Shown: piece by piece, positions 1 to 5,589 of the stretch
How the letters are laid out: every line of letters starts with the position of its first letter
How positions within the stretch are numbered: the stretch's first letter is position 1
Assembly: GCA_001797745.1 (NCBI GenBank)
Contig: MGQF01000038.1
Span: 1 to 5,712, forward strand
From: Deltaproteobacteria bacterium RBG_13_52_11
GTDB taxonomy: Bacteria; Desulfobacterota; B13-G15; RBG-16-54-18
Direction of reading: 5' to 3'
DNA length: 5,712 nucleotides
Program-made: the position numbers and the translations under genes
The notes under the pieces: generated by a model
Told to the model about the DNA's origin: nothing
Database searches by the model: none
What the model saw: only the letters and a program-made list of their open reading frames with translations

Positions 1-905
1 CCCTGCTGGCACTGCGGATGGGCAAGAAGCGGGTGATTGCGGAGACCGGGGCTGGCCAGCACGGGGTCGCCACAGCCACGGTTGCTGCCCTCTTCGGCAT
101 GGAATGCCAGATATTCATGGGCGAAGAGGATATCCGCAGACAGGCACCGAATGTCTTCCGCATGCAGATCCTGGGGGCAGAGGTCGTGCCCGTCTCCTCC
201 GGCACCGCTACTCTTAAAGATGCGATGAACGAGGCCATGCGCCAGTGGGTGGCCAGGGTGCGGGACACCTACTACGTCATCGGCTCTACTGCCGGCCCGC
301 ATCCCTATCCCATGATGGTCAGGGACTTTCAGAGTGTGATCGGCAAGGAGACGCGCAGGCAGATTATGAAAAGAGAGGGCAGGCTGCCGGATTTCCTCAT
401 CGCCTGCGTGGGCGGCGGCAGCAATGCCATGGGGCTTTTTTATCCCTTTAAGGACGATCCCCAAGTGGCCATGATCGGGGTAGAGGCAGCGGGCAAGGGG
501 ATCAAGACAGGGCAGCACGCGGCGAGCATAGCTGCCGGCAGCGTCGGCGTGCTCCACGGGAACAAGACCTATCTGCTGCAGGATGAGCACGGCCAGGTGC
601 GCGACGCCTATTCCATAGCTGCCGGCCTCGACTACCCCGGCGTGGGGCCGGAGCACGCCTCTTTCAAAGAGACAGGCAGGGCCAGCTACGCTACTGTTGA
701 CGACCGGGAGGCTGTCCAGGCATTTATAGACCTGTCCCAATACGAGGGCATCATCCCGGCCCTGGAAAGCGCCCATGCCGTGGCCTATGCCATGCAGCTC
801 GCCCCGCAACTGGACAAAGAGAAGATCATCGTGATCAATTTATCAGGCAGGGGGGACAAGGACGCCGGCATCATCGCCGAGCAAACGGGGGTATCAGGCC
901 AATGA
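1..905 (+). CDS. trpB: Tryptophan synthase beta chain, 5'-truncated by the window edge
   Basis: This PLP enzyme condenses indole with L-serine to make L-tryptophan, as the beta subunit of the cytoplasmic alpha2beta2 synthase. The reading frame is open from base 3, so the gene begins upstream; the ATG at 18 is internal. Counting from that Met, residues line up with the Salmonella enzyme plus 100. AETGAGQHG at 8-16 is the substrate-carboxylate loop with the catalytic Glu (E109 equivalent). GGGSN at 132-136 is the PLP-phosphate loop (232-236). The Asp of GLDYPGVGPEH matches D305, the Glu of IIPALE matches E350, and LSGRGDKD near the end holds the Ser contacting the PLP ring nitrogen. Roughly 100 N-terminal residues, including the PLP-binding lysine (K87 equivalent), lie outside the window. 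The stop TGA overlaps the trpA ATG (ATGA), indicating translational coupling. No damage is seen in the visible part. Confidence 0.97.
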   Translation, partial: LLALRMGKKRVIAETGAGQHGVATATVAALFGMECQIFMGEEDIRRQAPNVFRMQILGAEVVPVSSGTATLKDAMNEAMRQWVARVRDTYYVIGSTAGPHPYPMMVRDFQSVIGKETRRQIMKREGRLPDFLIACVGGGSNAMGLFYPFKDDPQVAMIGVEAAGKGIKTGQHAASIAAGSVGVLHGNKTYLLQDEHGQVRDAYSIAAGLDYPGVGPEHASFKETGRASYATVDDREAVQAFIDLSQYEGIIPALESAHAVAYAMQLAPQLDKEKIIVINLSGRGDKDAGIIAEQTGVSGQ

Positions 906-1702
906 GCCGCATCGAGAAAAAATTCAGCGCACTACAAGCAAAAGGCAAAAAGGCCCTGATCTGCTTTCTCACGGCAGGCGACCCTAATTTAGAAAAGACC
1001 AGGGAGATCATCCTCGGCATGGAAGCCGCAGGGGTGGATGTTATTGAGATAGGTGTGCCCTTTTCCGATCCCACTGCTGACGGGCCCATTATCCAGGCAG
1101 CTTCTCAGCGGGCCCTGAAAAACGGCGCAACCCTTCGCGGCATCCTCGCCATGATCGAATCTCTCCGAAAGAGCTCTGAGATACCTATCGTGCTCTTCGG
1201 CTACTACAACCCCATCCTGAGCTATGGCCCAGAGCACTTTGCTACAAGGGCAAAGGCAGCAGGTGTGGACGGCATCCTGGTGGTTGACCTTCCGCCTGAA
1301 GAGGCTAACGAGCTCAGGCAATATACCGATCCCCAGGGAATCGATTTCATCTCTTTGATTGCCCCGACCACGAGTACTGAGCGGGTGAAAAAAATAGCCT
1401 CCCATGCCACCGGCTTTCTCTACTACATCTCCATCACCGGTGTGACCGGCACGGCCAAGCCGCAGGTGCAAGAGGTGAAAAAGGATGTGGAGAGGATCAG
1501 GAAGGTGACTGCGCTCCCGCTGGCAATCGGCTTCGGCATCTCCACGCCCCAGCAGGCCACAGAGATCGCACCCTATGCAGACGGCATCGTCGTCGGCAGC
1601 GCCGTGGTCAAGATGATCGAAGAGAATAGTAACAGGGATGATTTGATATCCGTTGTCTCCCAGTACGCCAGGGAGATGAAGAAAGCAATCTCTGTATCTT
1701 AA
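902..1702 (+). CDS. trpA: Tryptophan synthase alpha chain
   Basis: The alpha subunit cleaves indole-3-glycerol phosphate to indole and glyceraldehyde 3-phosphate and passes indole through a tunnel to TrpB. At 266 residues it has the usual full length. It is a TIM barrel whose catalytic residues fall at exactly the Salmonella positions: Glu49 in VDVIEIG and Asp60 in PFSDPTADGP. Loop 6 is seen as ITGVTG (178-183), and the phosphate-binding segments are GFGIST (210-215) and VGSAVV (231-236). The start codon overlaps the trpB stop in an ATGA arrangement, with a GGGGG tract at 887-891 that may assist ribosome binding. It is the last trp gene seen here; what follows is unrelated. GC content is similar to trpB and visibly higher than in the genes downstream. 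Confidence 0.98.
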   Translation: MSRIEKKFSALQAKGKKALICFLTAGDPNLEKTREIILGMEAAGVDVIEIGVPFSDPTADGPIIQAASQRALKNGATLRGILAMIESLRKSSEIPIVLFGYYNPILSYGPEHFATRAKAAGVDGILVVDLPPEEANELRQYTDPQGIDFISLIAPTTSTERVKKIASHATGFLYYISITGVTGTAKPQVQEVKKDVERIRKVTALPLAIGFGISTPQQATEIAPYADGIVVGSAVVKMIEENSNRDDLISVVSQYAREMKKAISVS

Positions 1703-1720
1703 TCCCTAAGGACCTTTTTA

Positions 1721-1760
1721 TTGACAAATCCTGTTTTTTGCCCTAAGTTTTGCTTATATT
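1721..1760 (+). promoter_or_regulatory. Possible sigma-70 promoter downstream of trpA
   Basis: A perfect -35 hexamer TTGACA (1721-1726) is followed at a 17-bp spacing by TAAGTT (1744-1749), a weak -10. A much better -10 match, TATATT (1755-1760), is present, but its 28-bp spacing from TTGACA is too long. The surroundings are AT-rich. If active, it would drive the structured segment at 1805-1940, and perhaps the gene at 1974 by read-through. This is sequence resemblance only; the -10 ambiguity keeps confidence low. Confidence 0.35.
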
Positions 1761-1804
1761 TCTCAAGGCCCTAAGTAACCCAATTACCTAATTTCTAATC
1801 ATCC

Positions 1805-1940
1805 GGGGGGATTGATGAGAAAAGTCCCACACCGTAATTTAGATTGTACAAAAGGTGGGATCCCGAGAAGCGGGAGTTCGGAAAGGTGCCAATATAAAGC
1901 CTCTGAGGGGTTTTATACCCGTGGGGGCTTTTTTATTTTA
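1805..1940 (+). ncRNA. Possible structured RNA (trp 3' UTR, leader or small RNA) ending in a terminator
   Basis: Between trpA and the next gene lie consecutive potential hairpins. TCCCAC (1825-1830) pairs with GTGGGA (1855-1860). Immediately after, TCCCG (1861-1865) pairs with CGGGA (1871-1875) around the loop AGAAG. A strong terminator hairpin follows at 1896-1940. This order of folded elements then a terminator resembles a small RNA or a riboswitch/attenuator leader. It matches no riboswitch class I can recall: the conserved c-di-GMP (GEMM) core was looked for and not found. It could equally be just the 3' untranslated end of the trp transcript. The boundaries given are approximate. Confidence 0.35.
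1896..1940 (+). terminator. Rho-independent terminator after the trp operon
   Basis: AAAGCCTC (1896-1903) pairs with GGGGCTTT (1924-1931) with one G-T wobble. Within it, GGGT (1908-1911) can pair with ACCC (1917-1920). The stem runs into TTTTTT (1929-1934) and then ATTTTA. It is the only good terminator between trpA and the next gene, so it probably ends trp transcription. It would also attenuate any read-through into the AT-rich gene just downstream. Confidence 0.8.
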
Positions 1941-1958
1941 TAAAAGCAAACTGGCAAT

Positions 1959-1965
1959 AAAAGGA
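1959..1965 (+). promoter_or_regulatory. Ribosome binding site deciding the start at 1974
   Basis: AAAAGGA sits 8 bases before the ATG at 1974. An in-frame ATG at 1965 overlaps this element, with AAGG touching it directly, leaving no room for Shine-Dalgarno spacing. The downstream ATG also gives a classical MKK signal-peptide start, so 1974 is preferred over 1965. Confidence 0.6.
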
Positions 1966-1973
1966 TGCTAAAC

Positions 1974-2579
1974 ATGAAAAAGATTTTATTTGCCTTAATA
2001 ATACTTGTAGTTTGGGCGCCGCTTTTATCAGCTAAAACTTACAAGAGTCCATTTGGTTTTAGTATTGATATTCCTGCTCACTGGCTGATTATGAGTAAAC
2101 AGGAACTTAAAGATAATCCAGATTTATTTAACTTTGAAAGCAAAGTGTTTAAAAATTTTAATAAAGTTATGATAAGCAAAATTAAAGACATGGTCACTTC
2201 GGGACAAACAGAAGTCTATTTCAACAAAAAAACTGCTAATGCATCTTTTACTGATAATATAAATGTCATTAAAACAATTGAACGCCTGCCACAAACGATT
2301 TCTGAGCTTAAACAATATTGTGCAATGTTTCAAAAAGAGATCTATAAATATTATGGGGTAACCTCTAAGATTTACAAATGTGAATTTAAAAAAATGGCAG
2401 GGTTAGATTGTTCTTATATTATTTACGATGGAGCATTAGATGGAACAAAAAACATTTTATGTCAAATTCAAAAATCTCCCAACGTCGCAATTATAATAAC
2501 TGCATCATCCAAAAATGAAACTTTCGAAATAATTAGAAAAGAGTTTGATGAAATGCTAGCCTCATTAAAATTTTACTAA
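1974..2579 (+). CDS. AT-rich secreted protein, possible PsbP-like/DUF1795-like fold
   Basis: The protein is 201 residues from the chosen ATG. It starts MKK, followed by a hydrophobic run and LLSA, a typical signal peptide with likely cleavage after Ala20, so it should be exported to the periplasm or outside; no lipobox cysteine is seen. The mature part begins with SPFGFSIDIPAHW (25-37), a motif of small secreted proteins with a PsbP-like alpha/beta fold. It ends with an amphipathic helix and short strand (FDEMLASLKF), also usual for that fold. Four cysteines (about 116, 136, 146, 163) could form disulfides after export. The family link is from pattern memory and is moderate at best; no reaction can be assigned. 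The gene is far more AT-rich and lysine/asparagine-rich than trpBA, suggesting acquisition by transfer. It is bracketed by the trp terminator and a truncated frame at 2589. Confidence 0.8.
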   Translation: MKKILFALIILVVWAPLLSAKTYKSPFGFSIDIPAHWLIMSKQELKDNPDLFNFESKVFKNFNKVMISKIKDMVTSGQTEVYFNKKTANASFTDNINVIKTIERLPQTISELKQYCAMFQKEIYKYYGVTSKIYKCEFKKMAGLDCSYIIYDGALDGTKNILCQIQKSPNVAIIITASSKNETFEIIRKEFDEMLASLKFY

Positions 2580-2588
2580 TTGTTTTAG

Positions 2589-2729
2589 GCCGAACCCCTC
2601 GACCCCAAAGAAATAGTCAGCATTAAGGAGCTAACCATCTCCAACATGTATGAGATAGAGGTATTGATCGAGGTGCTTGCAAAGAAGGGGATTGTAAGTA
2701 AGGAGAAGGGGCTGGAGGATAACACATGA
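2589..2729 (+). pseudogene. 3' remnant of a small conserved-type gene, or an unusually started mini-gene
   Basis: A protein-like frame runs from just after an in-frame TAG (2586-2588) to TGA (2727-2729). It contains DPKEIVSIKELTISNM and then EIEVLIEVLAKKGIVSKEKG. This looks like the helical 'EIxxLIxxLxxKGI(V/I)(S/T)KEE' ending of small hypothetical proteins in environmental bacteria (recollection, not verified). There is no usable start near its beginning. The first ATG (2646) would give only 27 residues and lies 15 bases after AAGGAG (2625-2630), too far for normal use. Composition switches sharply from AT-rich to GC-richer at about 2587, so the 5' part was probably lost when the upstream gene arrived. 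Its stop overlaps the next ATG as ATGA, showing that the two genes were once coupled. Alternatively, a non-standard start keeps it functional. Confidence 0.5.
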
Positions 2730-2968
2730 AAATCTGGATAAAAGCCTTGAAAGGATTTGGGTATGTTTGGCTCGCCCTGATCTGCATCCTGATCTTTATT
2801 GGCATCGTTGGCGTTTGGAGAGAAAGTGGATTCTCCGGTGTACTAAAGTTATTAAGCCCATTTAACCTCTGGAATTGGTTAGCAACTATTATTACTTTAA
2901 TTCCTGCAATCGGAGCATTTATGCTGGCCGAAAAACTTCAAAGTAAAATGAAACATTCAAGCACATAG
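2726..2968 (+). CDS. Small two-helix membrane protein, function unknown
   Basis: An 80-residue protein with two hydrophobic segments, about residues 11-30 and 49-68, joined by a loop containing GFSGVLKLLSPFNLWNW. It ends with a basic tail (KLQSKMKHSST), which by the positive-inside rule points to a cytoplasmic C terminus and, with the Lys-containing N terminus, a hairpin topology. The LSPFN-W and LIPAIGAFMLAEKL patterns recall a widespread unnamed family of small inner-membrane proteins, but no function is known to me. The start is well supported by GGAGG (2714-2718) seven bases before the ATG, and by the ATGA overlap with the preceding fragment. The next gene starts 21 bases after its stop, consistent with one transcript. 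Confidence 0.8.
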   Translation: MKIWIKALKGFGYVWLALICILIFIGIVGVWRESGFSGVLKLLSPFNLWNWLATIITLIPAIGAFMLAEKLQSKMKHSST

Positions 2969-2989
2969 CTCACACTATTTAGGGATTAA

Positions 2990-3181
2990 ATGGAAAAATA
3001 TGATTTATTGATATTGATAGGTCTAAGCTTAAATTTTTTTGGTGCTCTTATGATTGCACTTTTTTCTTCACATGGGATCTCAGAACTTTGGCAGTACGAA
3101 AAATGCAGAATAGCAGGTTATATTCTTTTCATTATAGGTTTTGGGGTTCAAATTTGTGGGATACTTTCTAAGTATATCTAG
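2990..3181 (+). CDS. Very small two-helix membrane protein, function unknown
   Basis: A 63-residue protein made almost entirely of two hydrophobic helices, about residues 5-25 and 41-60. They are separated by a short polar loop (SSHGISELWQYEKCR). It carries two cysteines, one in the loop and one in helix two. The start has AGGGA at 2981-2985, four bases before the ATG. It sits between two other two-helix membrane proteins with 21-bp gaps on each side, so cotranscription is likely. It is more AT-rich than its neighbours. I do not recognise a family. The size and make-up would suit a regulatory small membrane protein, a holin-like protein or a type I-like toxin, but nothing in the sequence selects among these. 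Confidence 0.65.
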   Translation: MEKYDLLILIGLSLNFFGALMIALFSSHGISELWQYEKCRIAGYILFIIGFGVQICGILSKYI

Positions 3182-3202
3182 GTCATTGAGGGGGGTGCAA
3201 CG

Positions 3203-3844
3203 ATGAAGTTTGGAGTTATATTTAGACGAATTTGGTGGGGAGCGTTGGTTGTATTTTTCTCCTTGATTGTCTTAAATCGCCCGCCCCTTGAGACAATTCT
3301 CAACCTTAGTGTTACTCAACGCTACACCGCCTTCCTTGTCTGGATAGTCTTGTTACTAGCTCCTGTGTTCTCCGAGGTTTCGCTACTTGGTTTCAGCGTG
3401 AAGCAGGAATTTGAAAAGCTCCGCAGGGATCTCCTCCTTCATCTACAGTTAAGCCAAAGTTTGACACAAAATTTTTTCTTTCCGGGAGGCGTTATGGGCC
3501 CCGAGTCTACTGTTCCGGTAGAGGGGGAACCTCTTTCCAAGCGCCTATACTGGCTTGGGAACGATCTAGCATCTCTGAGGTTTCAGGCAATGACGTTTCT
3601 TGTATCAGAGCCCTTTAAGAGAGTCACTATAGAGTGGCAGGGAAAGCAAGCGCTATTGCATGCTAAGGCCGTGGGGCTCCCCCGGCTGTCTATTAAGAAA
3701 CTAAATGAACTCCTTCGAGATTACCTTGCTGAACCTGGCCTTGGTCGGGCGGATAAGTTCGCGGAGGGAATTTTAGCACTACAGAAGGAGGTTGCTGACC
3801 AGATTGCAAAGCGCTTTCCAGGAGAGCACGGCAATATCATTTAA
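3203..3844 (+). CDS. Two-helix membrane-anchored protein with a cytoplasmic domain, function unknown
   Basis: A 213-residue protein. Two N-terminal transmembrane segments (about 9-25 and 42-58) are followed by LLGFSVKQEFEKLRRDL. That stretch starts a charged heptad-like helix or coiled coil (about 65-88) and resembles the membrane-to-cytoplasm linker of many small anchored proteins. The remaining ~125 residues are soluble and mainly helical (WLGNDLASLRFQAMTFLV at 117-134, LSIKKLNELLRDYL at 162-175, and a C-terminal helix), with no motif I recognise. The first ~60 residues anchor the rest to the inner-membrane cytoplasmic face. A purine-rich GAGGGGGG (3188-3195) seven bases before the ATG is a strong ribosome site. 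It follows two small membrane proteins and precedes a DUF2971 gene 115 bases away. A role as membrane sensor or effector in the same accessory module is inference. Confidence 0.8.
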   Translation: MKFGVIFRRIWWGALVVFFSLIVLNRPPLETILNLSVTQRYTAFLVWIVLLLAPVFSEVSLLGFSVKQEFEKLRRDLLLHLQLSQSLTQNFFFPGGVMGPESTVPVEGEPLSKRLYWLGNDLASLRFQAMTFLVSEPFKRVTIEWQGKQALLHAKAVGLPRLSIKKLNELLRDYLAEPGLGRADKFAEGILALQKEVADQIAKRFPGEHGNII

Positions 3845-3959
3845 CTATATATCATTTAAATTCTTGGTGAACGCTTTATCAATCCCTTAAATGGTTTTTA
3901 TTGGCAACCCCATGAGGACAAGCCTGAAATAGTTCAATAATCAAAAGGAGCAGTAGTAA
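3845..3959 (+). other. Intergenic gap between the 2-TM protein and the DUF2971 gene
   Basis: This 115-base AT-rich gap has a 7-bp inverted repeat, CATTTAA (3853-3859) with TTAAATG (3887-3893), followed by GTTTTTA. The long loop and A/T-only stem make it a poor terminator candidate. AAAAGGAG (3943-3950), nine bases before the ATG at 3960, is a good ribosome site. No clear promoter is seen, so it is undecided whether the DUF2971 gene is transcribed with the upstream genes. Confidence 0.5.
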
Positions 3960-4784
3960 ATGGGCGACGAAGCGTCTTTGCTATATCATTACACCTCAGC
4001 GGAAGGTCTATTGGCGATTCTTTCGAGCCGCACAGTCTGGGCAACAGACATTTTATACCTGAACGATTCGGCAGAATTTAGCTATGCGGTAGGTCTCCTC
4101 AATTCCATATTGAAAGAACAGTTCAACTTGTCAGAGCTTAGTTCTCCCTTCACCATGATGTTGGAATGGTGGCCACAAATAAAAAGCTTCCCGAGTGTCT
4201 ATGTTATGGCATTTTCTGCGGAGGCCGATCAACTAGGTCAATGGCGAGGCTACTGTCCACCGACGGGCGGGTTCAGCATCGGATTCGATAAAGAAAGGCT
4301 GAGAACATATGCTAAATCACGAGGATTTGAGCTAGAGAGGTGCATCTATACGTCTAAAGAACATACCGAGCTTCTCAGTGGACTTGCGAAAGAAATCTAC
4401 GAGGTGTTAGGCGGTAGAAGCTTCCTTGCCGCACTAGAGGAAAACAGAGAAGAGGTCTTGAGTAAGTATGGGGACTTACACAGACAACTCACGAAACTAG
4501 CGCCGCGCATCAAACACCCCTTATTTTCAGAAGAGAAAGAGTGGCGTCTAATTACAACAGGCCATCAAGTTAATCAGATTAAGGTTCGGTATCGGGCGTC
4601 TCGTTCCTTAATTGTTCCTTACGTGGAAGTGGGACCAGTAGATCAATACTGGATTTCACAAATAGTTGTGGGACCTTGCCCACATATAGAGTTATCACGA
4701 CAATCTGTAGAGCGCTTCGCGCGTGCAACACTGGGAAAGGACATAGAGGTCATCGCATCAAACATTCCCTATCGAAATTGGTGA
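3960..4784 (+). CDS. DUF2971-family protein, candidate defence or stress gene
   Basis: A 274-residue protein with the hallmarks of the DUF2971 family in order. They are LYHYTSAEGLLAIL (8-21), LNDSAEF (34-40), the MAFSAEADQLGQWRGY region (83-98), GGFSIGFD (103-110), HPLFSEEKEWRL (186-197), VVGPCPH (236-242) and a SNIPYR ending (267-272). It is full length and soluble, with no signal peptide or membrane segment. The molecular activity of the family is not established to my knowledge. The N-terminal HYT followed by LL.IL and a later ExEWR resembles the layout of ADP-ribosyltransferase-type folds, but that is inference. Such genes often occur in accessory and defence regions, in keeping with the AbiV-like gene next door. 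AAAAGGAG nine bases before the ATG supports the start; a terminator follows the stop by 20 bases. Confidence 0.85.
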   Translation: MGDEASLLYHYTSAEGLLAILSSRTVWATDILYLNDSAEFSYAVGLLNSILKEQFNLSELSSPFTMMLEWWPQIKSFPSVYVMAFSAEADQLGQWRGYCPPTGGFSIGFDKERLRTYAKSRGFELERCIYTSKEHTELLSGLAKEIYEVLGGRSFLAALEENREEVLSKYGDLHRQLTKLAPRIKHPLFSEEKEWRLITTGHQVNQIKVRYRASRSLIVPYVEVGPVDQYWISQIVVGPCPHIELSRQSVERFARATLGKDIEVIASNIPYRNW

Positions 4785-4804
4785 TTCAAGCTTTAAAAAA
4801 AATG

Positions 4805-4830
4805 AAAAGGCCCCTTTGTGGGTCTTTTTA
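4805..4830 (+). terminator. Rho-independent terminator after the DUF2971 gene, possibly bidirectional
   Basis: AAAAGGCCC (4805-4813) pairs over nine base pairs with GGGTCTTTT (4820-4828), with one G-T wobble and a CTTTGT loop, followed by another T. Upstream AAAAAAAA runs (4794-4802) give a T-rich tail on the minus strand, so it could stop transcription from either side. It separates the DUF2971 and AbiV-like genes into different transcription units. Confidence 0.85.
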
Positions 4831-4854
4831 TTGCCCTAGATAGCTGCCTATGAT
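4831..4854 (+). promoter_or_regulatory. Weak promoter candidate for the AbiV-like gene
   Basis: TATGAT (4849-4854) matches five of six bases of the -10 consensus. TTGCCC (4831-4836) resembles a -35 but lies only 12 bp upstream, too close, and the sequence at the proper distance (TTTTAT) is poor. Since a terminator lies just upstream, the AbiV-like gene needs its own promoter within about 95 bases. This is the best candidate, but it is weak. Confidence 0.25.
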
Positions 4855-4890
4855 AAGAAGAAGTGAAATCCCTGCTGCAGGGCGTCTTAT
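4853..4890 (+). repeat. Nested inverted repeat upstream of the AbiV-like gene
   Basis: An outer pair, ATAAGA (4853-4858) with TCTTAT (4885-4890), encloses a compact inner palindrome, CCCTGC-T-GCAGGG (4870-4882). The inner palindrome has a single central base, more typical of a protein-binding operator than an RNA loop. The whole could also fold as an RNA hairpin in the leader. It overlaps the -10 candidate and lies 37 bases before the ATG, so a regulatory role is plausible but unproven. Confidence 0.45.
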
Positions 4891-4926
4891 GCTGGTCAGT
4901 CTACTCATTGTTCGCATGATGGGACT

Positions 4927-5589
4927 ATGACACGGGTAACCACCATTCTGAATAAGCTACATAGGATGGCGATCGCTGCTTTTGATAATGCCGTCCGCCT
5001 GCACGAAGACGCAGTCCTTCTATTTGACGCAGGCAGAATACCCTCGTCACTGCATACCTCTGTTTTGAGCATTGAGGAGATAGGCAAGTACCTTCTCAAC
5101 GAAGAAATCCTGTTTCAAGCAGCGGGAGGGTCTGAGTACACCGAACAGGATCTTGATGAGTTGCTTCGGCAGACCTTCTCGCACGTCGCAAAGCACCGTT
5201 GGTTTGCACGTCACGCAGAACAATTCTTTGTGTCGCAGACAATTGTTCGCATCTTGCGCAGCGGGGAACTGGAGACTATCAAACAGAGAGCAACTTACGT
5301 GGGATTCCCCCGGAAGAAGAAAGGACCGAATTTTGACAAGAGACTTGAAACGCCGTTCCGCGCCTCAAGGAAACGAGCTGCAGAGTTTATCACGGCGGTG
5401 AACGACTTCTTAATTGTTCTGGCCATTGGCACAAGAAAGGGCGTCTATTCGCTCGACATTGCTGGGGTCGACGATCGGCTCGCACAGAGGGAATTCGAGG
5501 AGCACCTCGTGGCTCTCTGGCCTATAATGCGGCCATCCACAAGGAAAGAAGTCGAGCAGCTTCGCAAACTTGAGGACGAAGAAAGATGA
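4927..5589 (+). CDS. AbiV-family (HEPN-like) abortive infection protein
   Basis: A 220-residue, mostly helical soluble protein. The N-terminal AAFDNAVRLHEDAVLLFDAG (17-36) and the SVLSIEEIGKYLL stretch (45-57) match the AbiV signature of two helices ending in (A/S)IEE(I/L)GK. These are followed by a HxxxHRW helix (86-92) and IKQRATYV (118-125), the equivalent of the family's conserved 'YV(D)' segment. Lactococcal AbiV is a known abortive-infection protein that shuts down translation during phage infection through a phage activator; whether this homologue does so is inference. HEPN-type folds often act as RNases, but no complete Rx4-6H motif is claimed here. The start ATG has only a weak GGGA nearby, and no alternative upstream start exists before an in-frame TGA at 4864. 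It probably has its own promoter after the 4805-4830 terminator. Its stop overlaps a tiny frame at 5586. Confidence 0.82.
   Translation: MTRVTTILNKLHRMAIAAFDNAVRLHEDAVLLFDAGRIPSSLHTSVLSIEEIGKYLLNEEILFQAAGGSEYTEQDLDELLRQTFSHVAKHRWFARHAEQFFVSQTIVRILRSGELETIKQRATYVGFPRKKKGPNFDKRLETPFRASRKRAAEFITAVNDFLIVLAIGTRKGVYSLDIAGVDDRLAQREFEEHLVALWPIMRPSTRKEVEQLRKLEDEER

Noticed and set aside
989..1471. A 160-codon open frame on the minus strand.
   Set aside because: It lies entirely antisense inside trpA, whose frame is certain, and the translation is Gly/His/Arg-rich with no recognisable domain. It is a shadow frame of GC-rich coding sequence.
1805..1940. Possible c-di-GMP (GEMM) riboswitch, prompted by an AAAGCC near the 3' end.
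   Set aside because: The conserved GEMM core around the tetraloop and receptor (such as GGGACGCAAAGCC) is missing, and AAAGCC is the 5' arm of the terminator stem.
1815..1943. A 42-codon frame starting ATG after GGGGGG, downstream of trpA.
   Set aside because: Its last third is simply the terminator stem and T tract translated, and its middle covers the two hairpins; the composition is not protein-like. It is better explained as structured noncoding sequence.
3853..3899. A terminator after the 3203-3844 gene, from CATTTAA/TTAAATG followed by GTTTTTA.
   Set aside because: The stem is seven nearly all A-T pairs around a 27-base loop, too unstable to act as an intrinsic terminator.
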